From contig MCFE01000583.1 of the NCBI GenBank assembly GCA_002104905.1, forward strand, positions 1 through 56,019: DNA of 56,019 nt, in the 5' to 3' direction. Below are positions 46,459-55,893 of the stretch, in pieces. Positions within the stretch are counted from its first letter, which is position 1. Each line of letters begins with the position of its first letter. Below the pieces are notes generated by a model that had not been told where the DNA came from, did no database searches, and was given only the letters and a program-made list of their open reading frames with translations. This DNA comes from Basidiobolus meristosporus CBS 931.73. Taxonomy: Eukaryota; Basidiobolomycota; Basidiobolomycetes; Basidiobolales; Basidiobolaceae. The position numbers were made by a program, and so were the translations under genes.

Positions 46459-46605
46459 TAACACTTCCTAGATAGATATGGTCTTTAGCATGAAATACCA
46501 AGGTTGCGGGCGGACAAGAAACGTTTGGATACGGGAGCGCCGTTCTCTGGATGGATGCGAACGCCACGCCAACTAGGTTTTCCCTGTCGGAGCTGGGGAC
46601 CAGCA

Positions 46606-47029
46606 TCAGACTTCCTCCATGTCGGCGTCCCCAGGATAACGGGCTCGCCTTTCGCTCAAGTTATTCTCAGAGGTCTAGAGTATGCGGGAAACCCTGCTCA
46701 GTCGGGGGTCAAGCTGCATGGTTCGACCATACCCCACTTACCTCCAGTCTGTGTCGGATGCGGCTACGAAGCACAGCTTGAGAGATCAGTAGTTGTTGAT
46801 GGAAGTGCCGATTTTCTATAGCTTGCTGGAAGCGGCGAAGCATGCGTTCGGTCGGCTCTTCGTAATGCAAGTTCGACTCGGATTCCGAGAAGTGCTCCAT
46901 GAAATGGGTGGTCAGATCAAGCTCTTGCAAGTCGAGGGGAGGTGACTCGACACGACGCTTCTCCTTCTCCTTGCTCTCTCTTTCTAGGCGCTCAAGCTCG
47001 GCGATTCTTTTTTGGTAGGAATTTCCCAT
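46606..47029 (-). CDS. Small charged protein, function unknown
   Basis: Exon 1 runs 47029-46742 (96 codons) and ends at GAG|GTAAGT, a consensus donor. A 67-bp intron ending ACTCTAG leads to exon 2, 46674-46606, giving 118 aa. I do not recognise it. The N-terminus MGNSYQKR has Gly at position 2, so N-myristoylation is possible. Residues 8-30 are a charged, probably coiled helix (AELERLERESKEKEKRR), the middle is acidic, and residues 60-96 are basic and helical (MLRRFQQAIENRHFHQQL). The tail is acidic (GDADMEEV). An alternative acceptor (CCCCAG near 46590) would give a different tail with RIHPENGAPVSKRF. The clear donor and unique GC-rich context support a real gene. Confidence 0.6.
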
Positions 47030-47857
47030 GAGTCAAGGGTTATAAGGTGTGGAGCAAAGTGGGGTGGCAGTTGATGTGGAGACGAACCATCGGTCTGAAG
47101 GGATTTCTAACCGCCTCACACCATCCGATCTGAAACAGAGAAGGGCACAATGGATATTTTTCGAGATTCAGGCATATTGATCGCTTCAATCGCCTCAATT
47201 ATGCAAATCAATCTATCCGACAATCCTTTGGTGAGGATCGATTGTTTGGATCTGTTGGCGGAGAGACGAAGTTAACGATGGGAATGTGGATGGCAGTGGC
47301 TGAACCATGATGGCGAGAAGGCGTCCAATCGATCCACCAGTATTCGATACGCATCTTAGTGGGCGATATAAAGTACATTGACCAAGCTTTCAGCGCGTCC
47401 ATTAATAAATGAGGTTTCATGTAGAGATGACCACCGAAATTATCTATTTTTGGACAATACAGGCTCGTCTATGAACAGATGCTGACTACAGTTTGGTTAG
47501 CGTCATGATGGATAAGGACATCTGAACAGCAGATCTGGAACCGCGATGCACAATATACGAATGGGCCAGACATCCTAGAGAAAGGTAACACCCACCAATA
47601 AAGCACCCCTCACCCCTCGGTTTCAATAGGGCTCGAATTCTGGACACAATCTAATTTCACCTGTGACCAGCGATGCGAGACTCCCGTGTCAAAAGCAGAA
47701 ACAACTGTAGAGTGAGGGTGGATCAGTGCAGTGGTTGTATTATAGCTTATTACGGGTTGGAAATAATTTGGCCAGCTATCTATGGAGTATTACTGCTGGG
47801 TTGAGGTGGAGATGGAAGTTGTGGTGGGGTGGGGTGGGGAAGCAGCCAGACTTCCAG
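47030..47857. other. Intergenic, no feature recognised
   Basis: About 830 bp between presenilin and the small charged protein gene. A minus-strand frame of 70 codons (47420-47208) starts with ATG but has no recognisable content. I checked the AGGGCTCGAATTC near 47630 as a tRNA T-arm and found no matching acceptor or anticodon arm. Confidence 0.4.
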
Positions 47858-49852
47858 CTATATCATGATTTGAACTATGGAAAGTGCTTGGACATATGGG
47901 ACAAGCATGATGCTGGACACAAAATAGAACAGTATTCCGAAGGCAATGGAGATCGGGAGCGCCGGTAGTGCCTTCCTCGCGATGGCCAGCAAAAAGATGG
48001 TGGCGTTCAATCCCTTGAAATGCCCATGATCGGAGGTTAGTTATCACTCGGACCACTTTAAACAAGGTACTAACCGTCATGACGGCCACCAAGCACGAAA
48101 TGGTGGTTATCCAATCGGACATTGCTGCAGAAGAATGCAATACGATTTAGACATCGTCCTTGTCAATAAATTCCTTGAACCTACGCACATGCTCTGGCTA
48201 TCAGCACGCTGTAGAACACGAAGTCCCCTAGGCCAAGCTTCAACCCGCTTCGCTCATCTGCATATGGTCCCGTTAAGGGTTAGCTTTGCTTTCGAAAGGA
48301 AGTGCGTATGGGAGAACACTTCACCTCCATCTTCCCCGTTTTCAGGCTCCGGGGGTTCTTGCCGATTCCCAGTGGGGGTAGTTGCTGCACCAGAGACGGA
48401 GAGTAGGTTGCTTTCAGAATCGCTCCGAGGTTGCATAGGAACCTCTTCTTCCCGAGGCATCAATGAGGATTGCCTGACGAGGATAGTGCTGGTGGAGCTG
48501 GTGGAGGCGCTGCTGATCTCTCGCCTATCGGGATGATAGTCGGTGCTTTCCAAGAACGGGTTCTCTAGCTTTGCGGCCGAGGCTTGATCAAACGGACGGT
48601 GGGCGGACGACGCAGCAGAAAGGGAATTGGGATGCAAATTCCGAAGGTTGGGGGAGGCTGAGGATTGTGAATACTCCAACTCGGATGGCCCGCCGCCAGA
48701 CTCGTCGCTACCGGTGCGCACCGGTTCGTATCCAGATAGATTTGTTGCCATCAGCCAAACGATGCTTCCCACTAAGAATGGGTTAGCCTGATGATCAGAG
48801 GCGGGCGACTTTGGAGATGCGGAGTGTCACTTGCCTGAATAGAGTAAAGCCGGAACATCTCTCTGCTGCTCTCTCGATGACTCGACAAGCATGCGCAGGG
48901 GGCCGTATGGACAAAGTACGGCAATAAGGTCTATTGAATTCGTCACAGCGCATACGTCAAGATGCAATTAAAAGAAAGACATACCCCATATAGCCAGAAG
49001 CCCAAGTAGCATCCAGGTTGTCCACTCTTGAAGCCCAGTCAGAGAGAAAGCCTATCGGGAGAATCGTCAGCAGCCAAAAGCGCCACGGGCAGTCACCCAC
49101 ACACTTACCATTAGCGAGGACATGATGGTCAGGTAGATCTGCTGAAGCAGCAACGGCCCTTTCCAGAATATCACCACCAGCCCGACGGCGGCAAAGTTGT
49201 AGAGACAAAACACAAGGGTGATGTAATCCAAGCCGAAATTGAACACCTGCAAGAGATTCCTACAATGGCCAAATCAACATCAGTTGGAACGATATGCCTC
49301 GTCTCAGTAGGTCCTACAATGCGAGCAAGTATCCCATGAATCCCAGTAGCGTGGTTACAACCAGAATGAAAAATCCGATCAATATCTACAGTGGGAAGGC
49401 TCATCAGACGGAGACAAACAGTCACAAAGCCACCCCGCATTTACCTTGATATATCCAAACTTGAATAGACACACAATGATGAACGTGGATACTACCACCT
49501 GGCCAATGATGATCAAGGCGTTCAACAGAGAGCCCACGAATCGATCGGAGCTGGAGCCGGTTCCGGATTCGTTGTATACTGCATAGCCAGATGGGGCCGG
49601 TCTGCGACAAGAAAGCCGTTAAACCTAGTGTGTCTAGCAGCGCTTAGGGTATACTGACCGGTAGTCACTCCCCGACATCGAAATCTTGACCCACACTATG
49701 GAGAGTATGATGCAGCAGAGCACAGGTTTAATGATCTGGTAAATTTGCGCCGTGTAGAACTGAAGTTCGCTTTTTTGCTCTTCCGGCGATTCCTCGACAG
49801 GCGGGCTCTGGTTGAAAGGAACTTGGCTATGCCGACTGTCGCCGTAAGTCAT
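47858..49852 (-). CDS. psen: Presenilin (intramembrane aspartyl protease), 10 exons
   Basis: Exons: 49852-49659, 49601-49445, 49385-49318, 49259-49109, 49051-48985, 48930-48835, 48771-48325, 48257-48189, 48124-48075, 48013-47858. All phases agree, giving 484 aa (human presenilin-1 has 467). The family is the catalytic subunit of gamma-secretase in ER and endosomal membranes. TM1 is near residues 40-58. The TM4-5 region reads [17 protein letters not shown] then WKGPLLLQQ. The first catalytic Asp is D213 in [20 protein letters not shown], with Trp where Tyr is usual. A hydrophilic Ser/Glu-rich loop covers about residues 250-390. The second Asp is D405 in [13 protein letters not shown], and the PAL motif is at 450-452 in [11 protein letters not shown]. 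The intron after exon 6 has a GC-AG donor (AG|GCAAGT). An intron splits the D213 codon. Every catalytic motif is present, so activity is plausible. Confidence 0.95.
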
Positions 49853-49906
49853 CTACGTCGAAGGGAATTGTAAGCAAGAGAATAGCAACGCGAGCGCTGA
49901 GCTGGC

Positions 49907-50309
49907 CTACCTGGCTAATATCTGAAGCATCTGCTTGGTGTGAAATAAAGGCAGCGATGAGTATAGTTTCTCGAGTGCAGAGGAATGGGTAAAGCGAATT
50001 CTACCGCTGTCTCGATTTGTCTCAGCTATCCTCCTGCAAGTCTGGATGTGCTGTGGCCAGTCTTCTTTTTGGCACCCTTCCGAACAGTACTGAACAGAAG
50101 AGCCGCATGCGCTGCACATGAATAAGGCGGGCTTGGAACAAACATGGCACCTTGAGAACTCTTGAATAGTAAGAAGTAAAATGTTCAGGTTAGCTCATAT
50201 TATCTGGGTGGAGAATGTGGCAGTTGAATGAATAAACATCGCCCCAACCATTATCACTATCGGTACTGCTAGACGCAGTACCAGCCTGCACTCCACTTGC
50301 GGAATTCAT
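49907..50309 (-). CDS. Small MYND zinc-finger protein
   Basis: Exon 1 is 50309-50238 (24 codons, Ser/Thr-rich, MNSASGVQAG). An intron of 79 bp (GAT|GTTTAT...CAAGAG) leads to exon 2, 50158-49907, giving 107 aa. Residues 28-64 form a complete MYND finger: CHVC, CSAC, YCSEGC, then W and HIQTC, the usual C-x2-C, C-x2-C, C-x3-C, H-x3/4-C ligand set. MYND fingers mediate protein contacts. The remaining 40 residues have no known domain. The exon 1 join is a weaker call: the donor is not consensus, and other acceptors two bases away would need another first exon. The stop lies 54 bp before the presenilin ATG on the same strand. The donor-like AG|GTAGGC overlapping the C-terminus cannot join to presenilin in frame. 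Confidence 0.7.
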
Positions 50310-50765
50310 AGAAAAGCTCGGATGGATGCAAGCCTCGAGTAGGGACGGAAACAAACGAAGAGCCTAGCGCAAGGATAAACACTATTCTTGGGCTGGGACG
50401 GTGTGAGTTAAGGTTAATGGAGATTGTTTGCCCAAACAGGAAGCCATGAATTTTCAATTAGCCAAATCCCATTCCCATCCCATTCCATTCCCATCCCAAA
50501 TCGATCACGTACCCTGGAAGCCAATAAGTAGGAAATTGCATGGCAGATAAGAACTCTCAAATCTGGTAGGACTTCCTTTGTGCAAACAAGTTGGAATGGT
50601 TGCCATTCCTGACCATCCTTCAATGGCACAGCCCTGCATTGGTGCATATGTTTATTACTGTACATTCCATTTAATAAATCGCAACATGATTTAGTCATTA
50701 AGTTATCTGAGGATGCACCAAGCCCTAGTCTCTCTAGTGGTAGATGCCCCTCGGATGCTGGCGAA
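50310..50765. other. Intergenic, no feature recognised
   Basis: Between RPC11 and the MYND gene. It contains a short CCATTCCCATCC-type direct repeat at about 50468-50496. Short minus-strand frames (50457-50269, 50881-50414) look like shadows or intron read-through. Confidence 0.4.
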
Positions 50766-51215
50766 TTATTTCTCCTTCCACTGGTGTTGGCACTCATGGT
50801 TACAGCACTTGTAGAACGTGGACATGGGTTCATCGGCCGAACGGATTTGGATCTGCAAGAAGTACGCGCGAGGATGTTCACACTTTGGACAAGAAGCTAC
50901 ACGAGGGGATTTAGCAAAGCAACCAATGGTAACAGGCAACTAGGACAAGACATACTTTCGATGGAATCCACATTGGCCCAGGCTTTTTCTCCACCGAGGA
51001 CATCATCGACCTCCTTACGCTTCAACACGTTCCTGGTGGCATGCTGGAAGAGGAAAAGATCAGTATCTCGAGCCGATGTCGCCGGAATGCTGGACAAAAC
51101 CACCCACCGTCCTGGTCACGGGAAACATGTAGGGACATGTTTGGCAGTAAAAGTGGTTCGAACCGGTGTCGTTGGAGATGAGCAGAAGGTTCGAACACGA
51201 CGGACAGAATAACAT
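50766..51215 (-). CDS. RPC11: RNA polymerase III subunit RPC11 (RPC10/POLR3K)
   Basis: Exons 51215-51108, 51043-50956 and 50896-50766 give 108 aa, the usual family length. The N-terminal zinc ribbon begins MLFCPSCSNLL with CQTCPYMFPVTR completing it (residues 1-35). The family hallmark RKEVDDVLGGEKAW follows at about residues 43-56. The C-terminal TFIIS-like ribbon carries CPKCEHPRAYF, then QIRSADEPMSTFYKCC (the cleavage loop with Asp-Glu) and a final CxxxW stretch. This subunit is needed for RNA cleavage, termination and reinitiation by Pol III on tRNA and 5S genes. Both introns (64 and 59 bp) have GT-AG ends. It is divergent from RPL10A with 223 bp between start codons. Confidence 0.95.
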
Positions 51216-51438
51216 GTTGCTCTAGGGAGTCCTGGGGAGAGTCTACGTACAGCGTGGTCTTGTAACCCAAGGGAAGGGTTTTTTTCTTTTTTTTCGACTA
51301 TGTTAATCAAATTATGGGCGCCGTTGCCCTGCTCTTAAACAAATTGTTTATCTTGGTGTATTGGCAGCAGGGTTAAATATTTGCCTTGCATAAGTGTGTG
51401 CCGGCCTCCTTTTTTGTTTCGACAAATCAACAAACAAC
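51216..51438. promoter_or_regulatory. Shared divergent promoter of RPC11 and RPL10A
   Basis: These 223 bp separate the two ATGs. The interval includes a long pyrimidine run (TTTTTTTCTTTTTTTTCG, about 51279-51296) and a CCTCCTTTTTT tract near 51406, close to the RPL10A start. Pyrimidine tracts are common at ribosomal-protein start sites. No TATA box is obvious on either side. Confidence 0.6.
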
Positions 51439-52159
51439 ATGAGGTACGCAGATATCGATTAGGTGCGCGTTCATCCATCAATCATCATTAACATGCGCCC
51501 GATACTACAGTAGCAAAGTCTCCGTCGCTGCCGTGAGAGAGAGCGTCCGCATTGTCTTGGCTGAATCCCAAGAGAAGACCCGTAAGTTCACCGAAACCGT
51601 CGAGCTCCAGATCGGTCTCAAGAACTACGATCCCCAACGTGACAAACGTTTCTCTGGTACCATCAAGCTTCCCAATGTCCCCCGCCCCAAGATGTCGGTC
51701 TGTGTTCTTGGTGATGCTCATCACTGCGATCAAGCCAAGGAGCAAGGTTTGGAATCTATGTCCGTCGAGGATTTGAAGAAGTTGAACAAGAACAAGAAGC
51801 TTATCAAGAAGCTCGCCAAGAAGTTCGATGCTTTCCTTGCTTCTGAAGCTTTGATTAAGCAAATCCCTCGTCTTCTGGGCCCTGGTCTCCACAAGGCCGG
51901 TAAATTCCCCACCCCCGTTTCCCACAACGACAATTTGTCCGACAAGGCCAACGAACTTCGCTCCACCATCAAGTTCCAGCTTAAGAAGGTTCTTTGCCTC
52001 GGTGTCGCGGTCGGCCATGTCCAAATGACTGAGGACCAACTTCTCGGTAACATCATGTTGTCAGTCAACTTCTTGGTTTCCCTCCTGAAGAAGAACTGGC
52101 AAAACGTCAAGTCTCTTTACATCAAGAGCTCCATGGGCAAACCTCAACGTCTTTATTAA
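51439..52159 (+). CDS. RPL10A: Ribosomal protein uL1 (RPL10A / Rpl1)
   Basis: Exon 1 is five bases long (51439-51443, ATGAG). After a 70-bp intron (GTACGC...CAGTAG), exon 2 is 51514-52159. The product is 216 aa and starts [13 protein letters not shown], the standard length for eukaryotic uL1. Typical motifs are [18 protein letters not shown] (about 32-49), [12 protein letters not shown]-like residues near 95, [20 protein letters not shown] (about 125-144), VAVGHV, and the C-terminus MGKPQRLY. uL1 forms the L1 stalk of the 60S subunit that guides deacylated tRNA out of the E site. The early intron right after the start codon is a common layout of fungal ribosomal-protein genes. The long open frame from 51533 lacks the true N-terminus. 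Confidence 0.97.
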
Positions 52160-52286
52160 TCACCACGGCCCTCTCAGTTACGGGTTTTAGACTTGAATCC
52201 TAAAATTCTGCGGCATACCAAAGCGTAATATATGATCTATGTACATATACATATAGCTCTTGGGAGATTGAAACTAGACTTTGCTT

Positions 52287-52292
52287 AATAAA
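52287..52292 (+). terminator. Poly(A) signal of RPL10A
   Basis: AATAAA, 128 nt after the RPL10A stop codon. Confidence 0.55.
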
Positions 52293-52333
52293 TTGCTCAT
52301 AAACAAATGCTGGAAAGGCGAAGGAATATCGTA

Positions 52334-52339
52334 TTTATT
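52334..52339 (-). terminator. Poly(A) signal of the alanine aminotransferase gene
   Basis: AATAAA on the minus strand, 118 nt beyond the stop at 52457. It faces the RPL10A signal only 41 bp away, so the two transcripts end almost on top of each other. Confidence 0.55.
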
Positions 52340-52456
52340 CCGTATGTAGGTATTGTATACAGTAGGGAATACGGGGTGAAATGCTAGAGGTGTGAATGTG
52401 ACAGTGTTGATGTTACCTGAGTAAGATTGATGGCGTTAATCTAGAATGATCCATGC

Positions 52457-54179
52457 TTAATCTCTGTAGGTAGACATGAACTTCTTGTGGAAGTTCTCAA
52501 GAAGGTTGATGAACTCATCGAAGGTGTGCTCAGGTGGAAGGAAGGTGGCACGGAAATGCCAGGTGCCTTCTTGCTGGCCAAAGCCGGATCCAGGGACGAC
52601 GCAAACACCGGTCTCCTTCAACATCTCCAAGCTGTAGAAGGCATCGGGCTGTTTACCAGCAGCTTTGGCGGCCTCGATGGCCTTGGCGGGGAGACGGATT
52701 TGAGGGAAGAGGTACATAGCTCCTTCAGCTTTGTTGCAGGTAACGCCCTCCAAGCCATTGAAGGCAGAGGCCAATTTGGTGCTTCTTCTGATCAAGGAGG
52801 TGTAAATGTCGTCCATTTCATTCTTGTATAGTTCGTATGAAGGCTCCCCAGGTTGAGGAGGGTTGACCATTAGCTCCATCATAACCTGGCCTTGAACATT
52901 GGGGCAAAGAGAGATAGAAGAGATCTTGTACATCTGGTCGATAACCTTGGGGTCAATTCCGGTGCACTCGACATATCCACCACGTCTACCACATTCTCCG
53001 ATCATACCCTTGGAAATGGAGTGGAACGAGAAGAGCTCAACATTCTCGTAGCTTGATCCCATGCTCTTGAGAACCTTCTTAAATGAGTGGAAAGGTCTTT
53101 CTTCGGGGACGTAGATATTAGTTTGGTAGACCTCATCGGCGCAGAGAACAAGTCTTTCACGTTGGCAGAAGTCTATGACATCGCGCATATTCTCCTCAGT
53201 TAAGCATTGTCCGGTGGGGTTTCCAGGGTTGATGATGACAAGTGCACGAACGTCGGTACCATTACGTCTGGCCTCATCCACGGACTTCTTCAAGTCAGCA
53301 ATGTTCATTCCCCAGGCATTCTCCTCATCCAAGTAGTAAGGAACTGGCTGTCCATTGAACAAGGCAAGGGAGGCAGTGTAGAGAGGGTATTGGGGAATTG
53401 GGATCAAAACTCCAACCTCTGGCTTGTCAATCATGCATTGCAAAACCAATTGAACTGCTGGAGAAGCACCGGCAGTAAGGAAGATGGAATCGGGATCGGA
53501 GGAGAAACCATCACGCCTCTCGATGAACTTGGCAACCTGCTCACGGATGTATGGGATTCCCATGGAGTGGCTGTAGGAACCGACACTGCCACCAGCACTG
53601 GCAACCAATTTCTTGGCACGCTCAATAGTGTCCTTGGGGTAAAGAGCCTCAACCTTCTCTCTGTTTTCGTCAGATAGAAGTTCGGGGTTTTCTACCAGTG
53701 AGGCGACTTGGCGGAAGAAGGTAATGGGCTTTTGCTTCAATTGCTGAGGATTACCGATGTTAATGTTGGTAATCTCCTTGAATGGCAATTGAGCACCTTG
53801 GGCCAGTTTCTGGTGGAGAAGAACATAAGTAGCCAACCTAGGTATCAGTCACCAAGGATAGAGAACTTACATTCTTAAGGGTGTCGGCCAAAATGGCAAT
53901 TTCACCACGAACGGCATATTCTACACTTTTCACTCTGGGGTTAAGGTTCTCGAGGGTAAGAACTTTGCTGCTGGTGGAGGACTCGGCGACTAGAATCGTT
54001 ACAATCATGTTAATAAATGGATAGGATTAAAATTTTCATCGATCACATCTACCTTCGGGAACAGCAGATAGGGCTCTGAATCCTTGGTAACGAAGGCTAG
54101 AGGGGGTCAAAGCCAATTTACGGGCTTGGGAGCGGAAGGTGCTGAGTGAGTTAATACGGGTGAAGAGACGAACAGTCAT
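52457..54179 (-). CDS. ALT1: Alanine aminotransferase, probably mitochondrial
   Basis: Exons 54179-54053, 53989-53871 and 53809-52457 give 532 aa. The enzyme is a PLP-dependent class I aminotransferase converting alanine and 2-oxoglutarate to pyruvate and glutamate. The first about 40 residues are rich in Arg and Ser with no acidic residue (MTVRLFTRINSLSTFRSQAR), a typical mitochondrial presequence. Landmarks are INIGNPQQLKQKPITFFRQV, LTAGASPAVQLVL, INPGNPTGQ (Asn of the PLP site) and FHSISKGMIGECGRRGGY with the PLP Lys. Exon 3 must begin at 53809 (KLAQGAQLPF): reading further upstream to 53836 enters the 61-bp intron. The intron 1/exon 2 join restores VAESSTSSKVLTLENLNPRV, matching the family. 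A cytosolic form from a later start cannot be excluded. Confidence 0.95.
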
Positions 54180-54244
54180 TTGATTGAGATTGTAACCCTA
54201 CGAAGGCGGACGGGTGAATGCTGAGGACGAACCGAATCACATTG

Positions 54245-54252
54245 CTTTTATA
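54245..54252 (-). promoter_or_regulatory. TATA box of the alanine aminotransferase gene
   Basis: TATAAAAG on the minus strand, 66 bp upstream of the ATG at 54179, a normal distance for a short 5' UTR. Confidence 0.5.
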
Positions 54253-55115
54253 CGGGACGGGGTGTTGGGAAAAGGTCATACGCTGCTCATATTTGACTCA
54301 GTTTGTAAAATAGCGCGTGCAGTTATTCCGATTGTGTAATGTTCGTAGTAAGTCCACGACGTAACAATCTTTAGGGCTCACGAGACCACCTTATTCCTGT
54401 TGGTTTTCGGGAAAGATAAAGCCAAGGCAATCTCATTTCGCACGCTTAGCCATCAGTAGATTGATCATAGAGAACAAGGTCGGAGGTGCTCAAACTTCGA
54501 TTAAAGGCTCTTGGTAAAGTCTACCAATAATTTCCGGTAGCTCTTAATGATGGTTACTATAATTGGGAATATCTTCATCGGGTGACTGATCATCTATTAT
54601 GGACCAGCTGAAGTAGGGAGGACACTAACAGGCTATACAACATTGGGCTCTGCTTAGCGCGATGAATCATAGATTATCTATGTGCGGTTGAGCCTGTATA
54701 CAATCAGAAAGTGCCATTGACGATTAAGATTTGTGTGCTACAAGTGGTTCTGTTTACTATCTGGATGTTGATAATATAACGCCTCCGTAGATATCACGGA
54801 ATGGCTTTGGATTGATGAAGGCGCCACCGAACATCTGTGGCGCCTGCTTTACTCTGAGCAAAGCTTAGTATCCCTTACTACAGATGCACGCCACTAGATA
54901 TGTTCCGGTACATCGAAGGATGATTATTTTATCGCAGATGATCTACCATTAGCTTCAAAGTAGGGTTGACACAAAGCTAATCTGATTCTTCGTCAGCACT
55001 TGATCAATTATTGAATTGAGCCTTAAAACGTCGAATACTCGCTGGCCTGAGAAACACGGATTGGTATAAGATAGTTGAAGGCTCCGTGTGAGACTACACA
55101 ATCAATTAGGTGATG
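54253..55115. other. Intergenic, one stem-loop, no gene recognised
   Basis: About 860 bp between the aminotransferase promoter and the rhomboid gene. No open frame is convincing. If the rhomboid gene has a further 3' exon (see that entry) it would lie in the right part of this interval. Confidence 0.4.
54819..54845. repeat. Perfect 9-bp stem-loop
   Basis: AGGCGCCAC, a 9-nt loop, then GTGGCGCCT. The arms are perfectly complementary and GC-rich in a less GC-rich context. Not followed by a T run on either strand. Confidence 0.6.
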
Positions 55116-55802
55116 CTACTTATCAGTCAGGGCATCACAAGACAACTTACACAAGTAGCCGAAAACAACACAAGCTGCGTGTCCAGCAAAGGTGGAGTCT
55201 GGGCATACAGCGGCATAGAATAGAAGCAGCAGGATTGGAAATAGCCACAGGAACCTATATAGATAATAGTCATTAGTAAAGCGGTTGCTTTCAAGTATCC
55301 ACCCTAGAAGACCTTTTGTACTGATGTCTTTTCACCATCCAAGTACTTAGTATAAAACACCAGCCACTGCATCCAGCCAGACTCGTTTCGTTCAAATCGA
55401 CCAGCAGGAAGGAGCCTAGGAAGCATAAGAACGCCGGGACGAACGTAAATATAGCAAATATGGTATAAAGGAAAGTTCCTGGGCTATCTAGGTATCTTTC
55501 GTAATAAATTCCTAGCGGTGTGAAGACTGCCAGATTTACCAGTAGATGTGACAGATTATCGTGCGCTATTGGATAGCTAAGGAAGCGGTATACTATCAGA
55601 AAATAGGTTCTCGCGCATTAGTGTGTCCGTTGAGTTTCCCTTATCGTTCATCTTTACCTTGACCTTTAACGATCAGGCCTGGATCGTAACTTAGTAATTT
55701 CGGAGCATCAAGAATCTCACTTTCAGTCAACAGAAAGGCTGTGCAGCAGCCGATTGCTAGCAGAAGAGTTCCAGGAAAAACTATACACTTTCGCTGGAAC
55801 AT
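55116..55802 (-). CDS. Rhomboid-family intramembrane serine protease
   Basis: Exons 55802-55658, 55592-55313 and 55254-55116 give 187 aa with all phases in agreement. After a hydrophobic first helix (residues 8-25) come YDPGLIVKGQVYRFLSYPIA and HDNLSHLLVN, the usual L1 loop and His/Asn helix. The active-site Ser lies in SLAGCSGW (GxSG), and the second catalytic residue is His in FAGHAACVVFGY. Rhomboids cut substrates within ER, Golgi or mitochondrial membranes; the layout resembles fungal Rbd2-like proteins. The second intron uses AG|GTCTTC, a weak donor. A strong donor GTAAGT overlaps codons just after GYLC, so a longer C-terminus with another exon is possible. Upstream sequence is open in frame to 55865 without an ATG, so 55802 is the most likely start. 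Confidence 0.85.
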
Positions 55803-55893
55803 AGCAAAGATACCTTGGCCCGCTCTTGGATTCCAAGCCACCTGGTCAGTTAGACAATGATCCACGTGCGGTTATATTTATCATGATCAATCA

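Noticed and set aside
47600-47720. Possible tRNA gene (AGGGCTCGAATTC resembles a T-arm)
   Set aside because: No A box, anticodon arm or acceptor stem can be folded around it on either strand.
48135-48536. 133-codon plus-strand frame opposite presenilin
   Set aside because: Shadow of presenilin exons 7-8 on the opposite strand, with no own features.
49852-49920. Possible fusion of the MYND gene to presenilin through an intron (AG|GTAGGC ... GTAG|ATG)
   Set aside because: Joining at these sites puts a stop codon right after the junction, so the two genes are separate.
51488-52039. 183-codon minus-strand frame opposite RPL10A
   Set aside because: Antisense shadow of a highly biased ribosomal-protein gene; no ATG context or homology.
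53207-53677. 156-codon plus-strand frame
   Set aside because: Antisense shadow of the alanine aminotransferase exon.
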